64,000 bases of DNA from Hyposmocoma kahamanoa. Lineage: Eukaryota; Arthropoda; Insecta; Lepidoptera; Cosmopterigidae. Made by a program: the position numbers and the translations under genes. Within the stretch, counting starts at the first letter, position 1; each line of letters begins with the position of its first letter. Shown piece by piece: positions 53,617 through 64,000 of this stretch. The notes beneath the pieces are model-generated. The model was not told the origin of the DNA. It searched no databases and saw only the letters and a program-made list of their open reading frames with translations. The DNA is taken from NCBI RefSeq assembly GCF_003589595.1, contig NW_020653945.1:24629201-24693200 (forward strand). Reading direction: 5' to 3'.

Positions 53617-53856
53617 ATAAGCAAATAATAAATATTATGTTAGGTAACATCACTATTACTCTGAGACCCAAAATTAGTAACTAAAGCACTGTGTTATAGA
53701 AATCGAAAACAATCACGGTACCGTAAACAACCAGACCCGAGACAATATATAAAAGTAAGTTTTTCTACATTGACCCGGCCAGGGATCGAACCCTGGACCT
53801 CAGAGATGGCGACGCCATGAAAGCCGGTGTGTAAGCCATTCGACCGCGGAGGTCGT
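53617..53856 (-). mobile_element. tRNA-derived SINE (family S4)
   Basis: The minus-strand head GACCTCCGCGGTCGAATGGC has a box A-like sequence and a box B GGGTTCGATCC within CCAGGGTTCGATCCCTGGCC. It is followed by a body with AAAAACTTACTTTTATATAT, TGTCTCGGGTCTGG and GGGTCTCAGAGTAATAGTGA, ending in an AT-rich tail. I recognise this arrangement from moth genomes. It is the only copy in the window. Confidence 0.7.
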
Positions 53857-55083
53857 CACATAACAAACTCAAGTATTCTATTTATATTGCAAGGAATCAA
53901 TAAAGCTTTAGATAAAAAAAATGGCTCAAAGCTTATCCTACCAGGAGACCAGTGCCCAGAACTGAGACGTATAATAATCATAATGATGATAATGGTAATA
54001 AAATAGAAAATAGGATTATAAGTAAACAATCTTCGATCCACTATACTTGATTATTCGTAAAGTTTCTTGGATTCCACAAATAGTCTGCTACAGGTGTAGG
54101 GATAGTACACAAACCACTTCAACCAGGTTGTTCATTCCGCCTGAGCAATCACGTACTAATTAGAGATGTGTAATTTGTATTAAGCGCAGTGGTGCCAAGA
54201 AAGGGGCAACTAGGGAACAAACATAAACTCGTACGGTAAGTTTACACGTACGTTTGATGGAAAATGTTGAGAATTTAACGGTGGGTTTAGTCTGATGCAA
54301 ATTAACGAAGGTGAGATGTTTAGACTATCTTGTAGTCAGAAACTATTTTAAAGTATATTGTTAGTAGTAAATAGTTTACCTTATGATTTGGATAATGTTT
54401 ACTTGCCAAGCATAATATTAATATCTTATTACATGCAAAGATCGAACAAAACAAGTAATAAATACTTGAATCTGATTGGACTGTAACCAGCGTCTGTTGC
54501 CACAATCACTAATTAATTTCACGAAATAAACATTTAATTTCTTTTAAACGGATTTCTTGGTAAAGTTTGTCGTCATAATATGTACGACCACATGATATAT
54601 AATTGTAACTACTTGTATTTGTTACAACACGTACTATCTTGATTATTAGAAAATAGGTTCTTTTTAATAGACATGGTAGGTTTTTTTAAGTCCACAGCTC
54701 TGGTCAAAGCAATAAAAAAATTAGCAAATTTTCTTATTTACTAACTAAACTAAAGGATAACTCACGAATTTAAGTCGAATTTTTGGTCAACATGTTTTGA
54801 ATCAGTCTGTGATCTTTGATCACGCAGCTTCCACGCATATAAGGGCCATGACCTGGTTCGAAATATGTCGACCAAAAAATGACTTAAATATGTAATTAAG
54901 TTTTATTAAATGTCAGGGTTGTACAATTATTAAAGTGACACCTCTAGTCAGCGGCTGGTAGCTGTAAAGGTACCTCGCTGAGTGAGGGAATATATTTATC
55001 ATCTCGATGGCACTACGGCAAAAAAACCAAAGAAAGATCTCCAAAAAAAGACATGGAAAAATTCGTGAGGTCTGTTAGTTCAT
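53857..55083. other. Non-coding stretch, nothing recognised
   Basis: AT-rich with short ATAATGATGAT patches near 53975-54000. No domain-bearing frame or shared repeat. Confidence 0.4.
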
Positions 55084-55200
55084 TCAGTAGCTTGGTTGGC
55101 ACAGCGTCTGCCACGGTTTGCTGGAAAACGTTGGTTCGAGTCCAACCGGTACGAAGTGAATTTTTTCTAAGTGTTCGGTCTTTGTTGAATAATTAAATAT
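55084..55200 (+). mobile_element. SINE family S3, copy with complete tRNA-like head
   Basis: TAGCTTGGTTGGCACAGCGT carries the box A, and GTTGGTTCGAGTCCAACCGG the box B. The body continues with GAATTTTTTCTAAGTGTTCG and GTCTTTGTTGAATAATTAA. The final S3 tail block (ACTAGTGGAGTAATTT) is absent. Confidence 0.75.
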
Positions 55201-55798
55201 GTAAGTTATCCGTTACTTTATTTGCTATGTCTGAATCACTTAGTTTTCTATTTAAAATTTCTTATTAATATACGAGTTACAAAATCTTTCAAATATCATC
55301 TTCAATACAATCCATAGGAAGACACTTTAAGTATCTCGCAGGCCGGTAAATTTTCCACATTTCCACTCGGCAACAAATTGCTTTCGAGGCGCTCGTGTAA
55401 ACTTTTGCAATTAACAGCCGCGCTACTGCAGAGTGATTGATGCTTGCTATTATATTTCACGTAACAGTAATACCAATATTTACCTTCCAAACTCTCATTG
55501 TACCTTCTTAGCTTTTATGAACATTTCCTTTATTGCACGTGAGCTTTTTGACAATATTAACGTTGTCAATAAAATTATATGAAGGTGTACTACAAGGGAC
55601 GTGATCAAAGCCTGAACCTTATTTTATTTATAGTTATAATTGCAAATGTCTTGGAGATGTTGCGCAATGGAGTTTGTTTAAGTCCAAATAAATCAAGCAT
55701 ATATGGTGATAAAAGGAAAATTGCAAATATTTCGGGGTGTTTATCTCTACATTTAGCTTAACTTCATTTAAGCATTAGCGCCCCAAAAGGTCTAATTT
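55201..55798. other. Non-coding stretch, nothing recognised
   Basis: Two short frames (55302-55490 minus, 55579-55761 plus) without domains. Confidence 0.4.
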
Positions 55799-56263
55799 TT
55801 AACCGACTTCAAAAAAGGAGGAGGTTCTCATTTCGACTGTATATATTTTTTTATTTTTTTTTGTATGTATGTTACGCGATAACTCCGGTATTTGTGAACC
55901 GATTTTCATGATTCTTTTTTTGTTGGAAAGGGGGTACTTCCATAGTGGTCCCATTTCATTTTGAAGGAAATCATCCACCTCTAAGGGTGGCTGTTCACGC
56001 ATGAAGATTCATTTTTATAAATAGGAATTAATTTTAACTACTTTTAACTTAAATTTAGGAGCAATTACTTTTAGCAGTTATTTAGTTGATTTTGCTATTT
56101 CTCCAATTCAATGCGTTTTTCCCTCGACATACTTTGAGTAGTGTCGTAGTGAGAACCTATTTTTATTATCTCCAGTATCAAGTCCTGTATAGTGGCGAAG
56201 TAGGGGATATTTCAATGAAACTTAGCAAATAGACGTAATTCCACGTACTTTTGAGGTCGGTTT
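55799..56263 (+). mobile_element. ACCGACTTC repeat, copy with both ends
   Basis: Starts TTAACCGACTTCAAAAAAGG and ends ACTTTTGAGGTCGGTTTTTT; the ends are imperfect inverted repeats (AACCGACYTCAAAA). The internal blocks GTTACGCGATAACTCCGG, GATTCTTTTTTTGTTGGAAA and CCACCTCTAAGGGTGG are shared with partial copies at 57864 and 58912. It is a widespread type in Lepidoptera as far as I recall; the class is not settled here. Confidence 0.7.
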
Positions 56264-56689
56264 TTTTAGTACTCTGTACTGAGATTATGTTAAGCATTTT
56301 CTAGAAACAAGTCATATTTTAACAGATTTCCATTTACATTAATGATATAAAATTTTTGTGTAAAAAAATTACATTTGGGTACTTTAGAATAGATGGAAAT
56401 AGTTATACTCGTATACAACAATAGGTTACGTATAATAAATTAATAATCGAATCCGACATCACCTTTATAGCGGGTACTTTTAAATTAAAACGACGGTAAT
56501 AGTGGGGGTATTGGGGCATAAATATGACTAACCGTTCTGAGCGAGCTTATTCTTTGGCCGGTAGTCGAACAATCAAGAACTTCTGAGGATGCCTTGTAGA
56601 AAAAATGTATATATTTTTGTAGTGGTGTTTGTGACTGTAGTCGCGCTTGAGTTATTTATTTTATTAATTATAAGCGGAGAGAGGGTAAA
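56264..56689. other. Non-coding stretch, nothing recognised
   Basis: AT-rich, no shared repeat. Confidence 0.4.
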
Positions 56690-56985
56690 AAAATCATGAT
56701 CATCATCATTCAGCCATACGACGCCCACTGCTGGGCCTAGGCCTCCCCCAACGATCACCACGACGATCGGTCCTGCGCTGCCCGCATCCATCGGCTTCCT
56801 GCTACCTTTACCAGATCGTCGGCCACCTTGTGGGAGCCTACCCACTGAGGGTCGTCCGGTGCGCGGTCGCCATTGAAGAACCTTTCCACCCCAACGGCCA
56901 TCCGTTCTCATATATAGCTAGGAGCCCCGCCCACTGCCACTTCAGCTGAGCAATTCTTCGAGCTTAACCTTAGTTCTCCAATGGA
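56690..56985 (-). pseudogene. RTE-A LINE, reverse transcriptase 3' end with (ATG)n tail
   Basis: The minus strand encodes a degraded LKWQWAG, a break, RTDGRWGGKVLQWRPRTG, then (other frame) GRPSVGR and SRWMRAAQDRSS..EAxAQQWASYG, with the tail ATGATGATG (plus-strand CATCATCAT at 56699-56707). It is closely similar to 600-858; both carry frame breaks near the AGCTAGG motif, so they may descend from one already broken source. Confidence 0.8.
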
Positions 56986-57004
56986 TTAAATGTTACTGAG
57001 TTCG

Positions 57005-57255
57005 CGAAGAGCTTACCTATTTCTACCGCCAAGCAGTATTGTGAGCATTACTGCGTTCCCGTTTTGAAGGGTAGGGACGCTGGTAAAATTACATGGGACG
57101 TTTCAACTTGTCTTCGGGGGAAAAGCGCAGTGGCAGTGCACCTCAGATCTTTGCGATTTAAAGAGCTGAGTGGCACTGCAACTGTTAAGAACAGGCGTGT
57201 CGCTAACCACCAGGCCCAAGACTTGTTCGTACCATCACTTGGTATTGTAAAAAAT
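57005..57255 (-). mobile_element. SINE-like repeat S5, minus copy
   Basis: From TATTTCTACCGCCAAGCAGT (3' end) to CATCACTTGGTATTGTAAAA (5' end), with AGATCTTTGCGATTTAAAGA in the middle. The plus-strand frame across it (57064-57426) is only a shadow of two repeats. Confidence 0.75.
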
Positions 57256-57269
57256 AATAATAACAGTAA

Positions 57270-57440
57270 TAATAACGTACACACTCAACATAGCCCCGCA
57301 CTAGGAAACCCTGTGTCGCGGGTACCATGGACACACGTATTGACAACCACAAATTACACCCAATCTCACGAGAGAAACAAATATAGGCCATACAAATGTT
57401 TCTCCTGGCCCGGGAATCGAACCTGAGACCTGAGGCAGTT
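57270..57440 (-). mobile_element. tRNA-derived SINE (family S2), head truncated
   Basis: Runs from ACGTACACACTCAACATAGC through ATCTCACGAGAGAAACAAAT and CCCGGGAATCGAACCTGAGA, then jumps to GAGGCAGTTA. The box A segment between box B and the GCAGTT end is deleted. It directly adjoins the S5 copy on its left. Confidence 0.75.
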
Positions 57441-57863
57441 AATTATAATTTACTTTCATTTTTATTAATATAAATTTCCGCCAAAGTAACGCTTGATATT
57501 ATTAATTATTCGAACACAATTTTTAAACCCGTATAAATAAATTTATACAATTAGGACAACATTCATATCGCTGTCAACTTATGTTCTTACAAATTTAATT
57601 CCCGCTACAACGGAGTAGGGTTTAATACGTAAATGCATTGCGAGCAATAAGGCTGGATTTAAATCAACTCGGGTAACAGTTCTACCGTAGAAAATCAGAT
57701 TTGGTGGTTGCGGTGCTGTTGCAACATGGTTGCAACAGTTAAGTCGTCTCGTTATTAACCACGGAAATCCATGCCAAAACATGTAAAATATTTTCACCAC
57801 GCCGCCAACATAGGGCTTGAGACATCCGAGTTCATTGGAAGTATTACATAAGTATATTTCTTT
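57441..57863. other. Non-coding stretch with one short hairpin
   Basis: CTGTTGCAA (57716-57724) and TTGCAACAG (57730-57738) form a 9-bp stem. Otherwise nothing is recognised. Confidence 0.4.
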
Positions 57864-57975
57864 TTAACCGACTTCAAAAAAGGAGGAGGTTCTCAATTCG
57901 GCTGTATGTTTTTTTTTGTATATATGTTACGCGATAACCCCGGGGAACCGATTTTGAGGATTCTTTTTTTTTTAA
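57864..57975 (+). mobile_element. ACCGACTTC repeat, 5' fragment
   Basis: TTTAACCGACTTCAAAAAAG then GAGGTTCTCAATTCGGCTGT, GTTACGCGATAACCCCGG and GATTCTTTTTTT match the first third of 55799-56263. The match then stops. Confidence 0.65.
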
Positions 57976-58027
57976 TTTTTATTGAATTGATATTCAATTA
58001 TTTTTATGTGACATTTCTCCACTACTG

Positions 58028-58630
58028 TACTGTACTGACAAAAAATATACGATACACCTAAGGATTTTTTCTAAGGAATGTGCTAATTTGTTATACGATA
58101 TATAGATATATGTACTTCACTTGATCATATAAAATACTGAAAACAGTGAGAACCCATAAAATTTTACTTTTCAACTGAAGCCCTGTAGTTATTAAATTCA
58201 CATTTATCAAAATTTGAAAATTGCCCAACGGTCAGTTGCCATCGATAGCTTGCCGACGTCGGATCTGTGTCAATTTTTCTCCGCCTGTTCCTATTTTATA
58301 ACTGCCTCTGTAGCCGAACGGTTACCATGCCGGAAAGATTCGATTCCCAGGCCGCTAGAAATATTTATATAGCCTACATTTATTATTCTCGTGAGTTTGG
58401 ATGTAATTTGTGGTTGTCGATGTGTGTCCATGGCACACGCGACACACGGTTTCCCTAGTGCGGGACTGTATTGACTGTGTGCGTTATTATTATTTTTTAT
58501 AATACCAAATGACGGTACGAACAAGCGTTATTATTATTTTATTCATAATTAATTTTCAGTACGCGGGTTGCGGGACGTGAGGGGGGCGGCCCCCACTCCT
58601 CGCCATCTGTAATGTAGACTCGCATTGAAA
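58028..58630 (+). mobile_element. Composite repeat carrying an S2 SINE, copy 2
   Basis: Matches 5634-6285 in order: ACACCTAAGGAT, TTGATCATATAAAATACTGA, AACTGAAGCCCTGTAGTTAT, GACGTCGGATCTGTGTCAAT, the SINE, and AATTTTCAGTACGCGGGTTGC behind it. A piece of the S5 5' end (58497-58525) is inserted behind the SINE in this copy only. Confidence 0.6.
58303..58492 (+). mobile_element. tRNA-derived SINE (family S2), inside the composite repeat
   Basis: AACTGCCTCTGTAGCCGAAC head, short deletion before a box B AGATTCGATTCC, then the full body to GTGTGCGTTATTATTATT. Box A has one change (TAGCCGAACGG). Confidence 0.75.
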
Positions 58631-58911
58631 TACCTAGCCTTAATCTCCAAACATAAGTTATTAAACGTATATATTATGTTATTAGATTTGTGTCAAAAAT
58701 TATACATTGTGAATCTTCGCACTTCTCTCCTAAAAAGTAGTCATCTTACAGATGTGGCTCGCGCCAGTGGTGGTGTCAATCCAAATCCGATTACTAACAA
58801 ATTACGCTTTGGAATAGTTTCTTTCTTAGTTCGCCTGGCGCCTAATCAACGTAATGTAAAGTGTTGGAGAAACTTCTATTAGATACGGTGATATACAATG
58901 ACTATTTGTTT

Positions 58912-59122
58912 TAACCGACTTCAAAAAAGAACGGAAGAGGTTCTCAATTCGACTGTATTTTTTGTGTGTGTAGGAAAGGGGGTACCTCAGTAATAGTCCA
59001 ATTTGAACAAAATACTCCACCTCTAAAGGTGGCAAACTAGGGGATGAAACCGGTATCGGGATATCAATAAAACTAGGCCAATAGATGTTTCCTCGAACTT
59101 TCGAGGTTACTTTTTTATATAA
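58912..59122 (+). mobile_element. ACCGACTTC repeat, internally shortened copy
   Basis: TTTTAACCGACTTCAAAAAA start, GGAAAGGGGGTACC and CCACCTCTAAAGGTGGCAAA inside, and a degenerate right end CTTTCGAGGTTACTTTTTT. About half the length of 55799-56263. Confidence 0.65.
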
Positions 59123-59139
59123 AAAAGTTACAATTATTA

Positions 59140-59335
59140 TCATTCCAAGTGACGGGATGAACAGGTCGTGCGCCTGGTGGTAAGCGCCACGCCTGTCCAT
59201 AACAGTTGCAATGCCACCCAGAGCTTAAAATCTTTCGAGAACTGGGGGGCACCCTGCGCCAGGCACCCTGAGACAGGTTGACAAGTCCCGTATTCGCCAA
59301 CACCCTTACCCTCAAATCCGGGACGAAGTAATACT
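59140..59335 (+). mobile_element. SINE-like repeat S5, shortened copy
   Basis: Begins CCAAGTGACGGGATGAACAG then CGTGCGCCTGGTGGTAAGCG, which is the clearest S5 5' end in the window, and ends CCGGGACGAAGTAAT, lacking the final GCGGCAGAAATAG block. Confidence 0.75.
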
Positions 59336-59492
59336 ATTATATAATACTCATTGCAATTGATTTGACTACCCATAACACCGAGATCGGAATCAATGATGAA
59401 AAGCTCATTTCGCAAATTGGTTCGACCGGGAATCAACCCTAGGACCAAGTCATCCAAGGTTTACAGAACAAACCGTTGGGACACAGAGATCG
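59336..59492 (-). mobile_element. tRNA-derived SINE (family S6), minus copy
   Basis: On the minus strand: a tRNA-like head GATCTCTGTGTCCCAACGG and a box B-like GGGTTGATTCCC inside GTCCTAGGGTTGATTCCCGG, followed by AATGAGCTTTTCATCATTGA and TTATGGGTAGTCAAATCAAT. Single copy here. Confidence 0.6.
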
Positions 59493-60118
59493 TTAAATTT
59501 AATTAATTAAATTCTAGAGTGTTTTTCACTTTTTTTTTCTATAAAAATCAATTCGCAAAAAAGAAACACGGTATAACAACACGACTCTCGGAACAAAAAA
59601 GGGCACAACTATCATTTTTATCAAAATTGAGTTATATACATATTCAATATCAGGAAAAGAAAGAATAATCTACCTATTTTTTTAAGAAAGATATCTCAAT
59701 AATAAAATTGTTGAATATAGTACAAACTCAAAGGGCACAACTCACATCAAAAATCAGACTTTTGCAATAAAAACTCACATTTTGACGTTTATTATGCTAA
59801 AAACACAAATATCAAAGGGTTTTACTTAGTAATGTATGGAACTGTGATCTTATTATGTATGATAACATAAAACAGGCACAACTGAATACCATCGTCTCCT
59901 TTAGTTCTATTCATGTATGTATGAAAAGACACACTTTAGTTAGTTATGCCCTTTATTATGCAGTAATATATAATATTTGTTTCTACTGAGTTAAAACAGA
60001 AAATTAAGTAAGGCATTTAAAAAAATAGCTCATGCTCACAACAAAAGTTTCTATTTCAAACTTGTGGTACGTACTTATAACATAAATAAACCACTTAATA
60101 CTAAACGTATATTTAAGC
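59493..60118. other. Non-coding stretch, nothing classified
   Basis: AT-rich. The word RGGCACAACT recurs at about 59609, 59733 and 59876, but the surroundings do not align, so no repeat unit is claimed. Confidence 0.4.
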
Positions 60119-60413
60119 CATTGACAAATAAATGGACGACGGGTCTAATACAAAAACCACGAAAAAAATGTCCCAAGTCAACCTATTTAAACGTAGTGAC
60201 ATGTAAAGGAATATGAAAAAGCTAAAACGTTGAATTTAAATTGTAATGTCATCGCAGTACTGTCTAATTTTGCTTGCTTCGCTGTCAGTCGAACAAACGA
60301 AGACTAAAACGTGAATGACGCTCTGTATACGATTTTAACGCCCTATAAGTTCGGACACTTTTTAGCGCGGACCCATTGTAATTAATATTAATATTAATAA
60401 TTGTAAGTAAATG
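60119..60413 (-). mobile_element. hAT-like MITE (CATTGACTTACAA family), copy 3, older
   Basis: Reverse relative to copies 1 and 2. It carries a complete 8-bp duplication ATTTAAGC on both sides (60111-60118, 60414-60421). The left end has lost four bases (CATTGACAAATAAATGGACG) and the interior carries extra sequence, so it has diverged further than the other two, although its duplication is intact. Confidence 0.85.
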
Positions 60414-60474
60414 ATTTAAGCTTTTTATTTTATCAGAAAAACCTAACAAATATTTCAGTACCGTTCATTATAAC

Positions 60475-60719
60475 AGTAGTGTTCATTGGAATGAACACTA
60501 CGTCAACTTTTTCTTGGTCATTCAACAGAAATAACAATTTTTGTAAGCAGCCATATTTATTCACTAATTTTATGATCCCGGAATTTTGTGAAAAAAATTA
60601 AAGAAACAAAAAATAAAGTTGGAAAAACAAACAAACAAACGAATTTTGTAGAAAGAAACAAAAAACAAAATATAAACAGAACAGATCCAAAAATTCAGTT
60701 TTCGTAGTGGAGGTATCGA
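60475..60719 (-). mobile_element. CGATACCTCC-family MITE, inverted copy
   Basis: Matches the reverse complement of 14485-14740: the left end has a small palindromic rearrangement GTGTTCATTGGAATGAACAC, the interior has GCAGCCATATTTATTCAC and AAGAAACAAAAAACAAAAT, and the right end is GTGGAGGTATCG. An AAAC microsatellite lies at about 60627-60640. Confidence 0.65.
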
Positions 60720-63700
60720 TTTAAACATATCGTCGCTGTAACACTCAAAAACTTAACTTTTCACTGGAACCAAAACAAAAATTGCAAAAACGAAAAAAAA
60801 TCATAACTCTGAAACGGTTCGAGTTTATTGTGCCAAATTTAGCAAATAACCCTACAAAAAATTGGCCTTCTTAACAATAAACTCGGATTTGCAATAGTCC
60901 TACTCCTAATGACGATTATGTGGGTTACAACAATTTGATTTTCAGATCTAATCCCAAACAATGCTGCAACTTTCAAGTTAACTTGTATGACGGTGCGCCT
61001 AATGCCATCAATTTACTGTATTCTAAGAGTGATGTTAATAAATTAGAGCTCCTTAACATATTTTTGGTCTTTCAATGTTAACTTCTTGAACATGTACGAA
61101 ATTCAATACTGCTGTAAGAGTATTTTTTTAAACCAAAGCGGGTAACATTAAAATGGTATTAGTGAAAATCACATGCAATTTACATGGCTTTTAAAATGTT
61201 TATTATTAAAAAGAACCACTATTTGTGAAAAAGGCTTTGGTCACAATGAGTACAATGAAACAAATCGAATTATAATATTGGAGATTTAACACAATAAAAC
61301 AAAATCATTGACATTTTGTGGGCCATATTACATCGTTCTTAGAACTGATGAATTATAAATTCCTTAAATTCCATAAAAGAATAATAATCAACAACTAATC
61401 TTACTCTTGATTATTAGTTATTCAATTTCTGTTCTTATATTTTCTACTTTAGTTTATTGTCTGTTACCTATAAGGAAAAAGATTATCTACATGTCAAAGA
61501 TTTAAAATTATTACGTGTTATAATAAATTCAATAATAACGGTAATGAACGAAAATAGTAAAAATATAGAAACATTTTATCATGATTATAATTTCAATTAA
61601 AACAAAACTATATTTATCCATTAAGCACACTTCAAAATTAAAAAAAAAATAATTAAACCTTCTAAATTTCGTGAACTGTGCAACTCGGTTGTACGTCGCT
61701 GATATTTTCGGGTGCTAACAGGTCAATTGAAGATTAGGTCCGGGAACTGCAACCAGCTTCTGCATTATTGGTCTTTTTGAAAGTACACATTTTCTATGAT
61801 CATTTCAGTAGATACTTTGAATAAATTTTTCTCAGGGTTTCTAAACGTGGGCGTCAGATCATAAATTTTTGTAGAGACTAGTTTTGTATTTGGCGTGTTG
61901 CATATCTTTTGGTGACATGTTACGGAGCTTCTTGATGCAGTTTGAGGCACTGAATCTGGTTAAATTATTCTCGGTGGAAGATTGTTGCACATTGGATTAG
62001 ATTACAATTTATTAGAACCGTCTGATGGCCATAGTAATTTGTTATTTAAAATTTCACTCTTAGATTGTTTTGATCTAGTAGCATAGCGTTCGCCAACAGA
62101 AAATTGTTTCTTTGTTCTCTTTTAGCTCACCTAGGCATTTTCTTCTTTTTTGTGACATTATTTGTGTTTTTATGTTTGTTATCATGTGTGTGTATCTATT
62201 TTATTATTAATTAAACTTTATGGTATGCATGACTTAACATATCTACAGTCATTTAAACTATTGATAGTAACTACTGACATAATTTGTGCTATTGGCTGTG
62301 CCAGGTTTCATGTTATCTAGAAATAAGACTTTGTCATACATGAGTTTGCTGAATAAATGATGATGGTTACTGTTATATAAAGTGAGAAAAACTTCATAAA
62401 AAGACGGAAACACACTACAGGTATAAACATTTCTCTGCCTGCCCCGATGAGAGAATGGCGAGAGATACATGTATGTATCCAGAAAATGGCTTGTTTGAAA
62501 TATTATATGTAAATCCGTTTTAATGACTTAGTGAATAATAATCACCTAAACATATTAACATATCACAATAACTTTGAACTTTGTAGAATTTGTCAGTCGA
62601 ATAAAATCATTTTAATCTTGGCGGTTTGAGTAAATTTCACTATAATTTAAATGCATCGTATTTACGAGTCCTACGTAGTTCATTAGTTTCTGACTCTTAT
62701 GGTCTGAATAAATAAATGAGATTAAATATAATAAGTAATAAAATAAAATAAGGAAAAGAAAAATATTTTCAATAAAATAACTTTCGATTTTGCTATGAAA
62801 AACCTCCGACAACACACACAACTACCCTCAATGCTGCATGCGTAGTCTCTAAAGATTGATGTAAGTCGCGGTGTCATGAAGCGAGGGAAGGCTAGAATAA
62901 CGTAAGGAGAAATTCTGTACTTGTTTATGTTTGTTTTTAAATATCGTAACACTCATTGCACTGTTAAAACTCGGACCTTTAAAACGCTGGAAATCACATT
63001 GTTCGTACTTAAGAGCTCTCATGCCAAAAAGCTTTGACGTTGGCTCCGTCCAAATTTGTGAAACAAATATATGCCTGAAGTTCGCGTGTGGATTAGACAA
63101 AAATCCGTAGTGACAGTTGTCGATCATGCATAAATATAATTAATTATCTAATTTTTGTCCTAATAACCTGTAGCATTTCGAGGATAAATCGAAAAATGTG
63201 AAAATTAGAGGTCATTTCGTGATTTTTATCTATCGAGGAAACTTTATTGTTTTATGTTTCTGATTAATTTCTATGCTCGAATATATCGTGTAGTTACTCA
63301 TACAATATTTTATTTTTAACTTTAAAGTGGATACACCCCTCTAAAATCAAATCGAAGATTAGGAATTTTTCCTCTGCTCCCTCTTAACAATACCCAAGTA
63401 AATTCTGTAAGTGGTACAATTTTAATATTAGGGAACGCAAAAATGCTGGAATTCGAGGCACAGAAAAATTTAATTAGGTGTTCTTGATGTAACGCACACT
63501 TCGCAAGTAAGCCCTGGATTTTATCTGAGTTAAATCGTTTTAAAATTCCTTAATCAGAAAAAAGTGTTGAAAAATTATGCTGTTCAGAGTTAATTTTTCA
63601 TTTTAGAGACATGAGGCCCAGGTCAATCGAAGCAGAAAAAAAAACTGAACAAGAATATGCAAAAAAAGCATTTTTTACAAGTATTGCGGGTTACAGCATT

Positions 63701-64000
63701 ATCGCTTTCCAGCGACGATATTAGAATTAGAATTTGCTACTTGTGCCTTTCTTTCTTCCGACAGCAGAATAGACGTTGATTTAAGTAGACATATAAACGC
63801 CATAACTACTGTACCGCGTTAAACAAATCCTTCAGTCCAATGAGTGCTCGTGGCAAGTCTCACATGATTAATTTTCAAAGAACTTACGCGTTCTGTAGAA
63901 AGCCTTTCATATGCAACAGGCGTCCATTTCACAGAGTCCTTATTTATAGGTACATTCCTTATAATTTTTTCCCATAAGCTTCAAATATTGGCTTGATATT
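60720..64000. other. AT-rich tract, almost nothing recognised
   Basis: More than 3 kb with only short frames. The one hint is at about 62415-62480, where FSACPDERMARDTCMY resembles the S-A-Y-P-x-G-K tail of RTE-B LINEs. No shared repeat or splice-bounded frame is convincing; the tract may be old intergenic DNA. Confidence 0.4.

Noticed and set aside
53770..53856. Minus-strand tRNA gene suggested by a good T-arm
   Set aside because: The T-arm pairs well but the head runs straight into a SINE body of a type known from moths; spacing between box A and box B is also too long for a simple tRNA.
57064..57426. 120-codon plus-strand frame
   Set aside because: It lies across minus-strand S5 and S2 repeats and is a shadow of them.
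57716..57738. Short hairpin CTGTTGCAA/TTGCAACAG as regulatory RNA
   Set aside because: A 9-bp stem is too short and there is no context suggesting an RNA gene.
59600..59890. Tandem repeat based on three RGGCACAACT words
   Set aside because: The spacing is uneven and the sequence between the words does not align.

Overview
This is an AT-rich stretch of animal nuclear DNA. Its mixture of transposable elements points to an insect, most likely a moth or butterfly (Lepidoptera). The basis is recognition of repeat types that I associate with lepidopteran genomes: RTE-type endonuclease-reverse transcriptase LINEs ending in (ATG)n, tRNA-derived SINEs, a repeat beginning with the motif ACCGACTTCAAAAAAGGAGG, DD34D mariners and piggyBac-like ends. 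No species can be named. There are no bacterial operons, ribosome binding sites, CRISPR arrays or functional rRNA/tRNA genes. No complete host protein-coding gene is convincing.

Layout. 1-2.7 kb: SINE head, RTE LINE 3' end, one copy of a six-copy inverted-repeat family (called CCGCTCACG here), LINE remnant. 3-7.3 kb: MITEs, LINE scraps and a mariner split by a composite repeat that carries a SINE. 8.2-9.1 kb: an older repeat with a hAT-like MITE inside it. 11-14.7 kb: palindromic MITE, a 45-T tract with a retroposed repeat, LINE 3' ends. 15-19.6 kb: two more CCGCTCACG copies around a short exon-like THAP-domain start. 20-25.3 kb: SINEs, repeat X, an RTE reverse transcriptase fragment and a candidate last exon with a SINE directly behind its stop codon. 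25.6-28.5 kb: the largest coding remnant, a CR1/Jockey-like LINE with endonuclease and reverse transcriptase domains. 28.7-29.8 kb: a 129-bp tandem array, a foldback element and a G-rich/C-rich tract. 30-40.2 kb: further CCGCTCACG copies, LINE remnants, nested MITEs. 40.2-45.5 kb: almost nothing recognisable. 45.5-50.4 kb: SINE-like repeat, LINE ends, a full-length but dead mariner and a piggyBac-like deletion derivative. 51.5-60.7 kb: dense SINEs and repeats. 60.7-64 kb: AT-rich and mostly blank.

How the parts relate. The window is best read as intergenic or large-intron DNA shaped by repeated rounds of transposition. Several relationships can be read directly: a SINE whose 3' tail matches that of an RTE LINE in the same window; a hAT-like MITE whose empty site is preserved in a second copy of the host repeat; nested insertions that give relative ages; and several families with intact terminal inverted repeats and target duplications but no transposase. 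Two short exon-like segments (17499-17570 plus, 24085-24224 minus) are the only hints of host coding sequence, and both are tentative. All family assignments are from pattern recognition of translations and repeat ends, with no database search.
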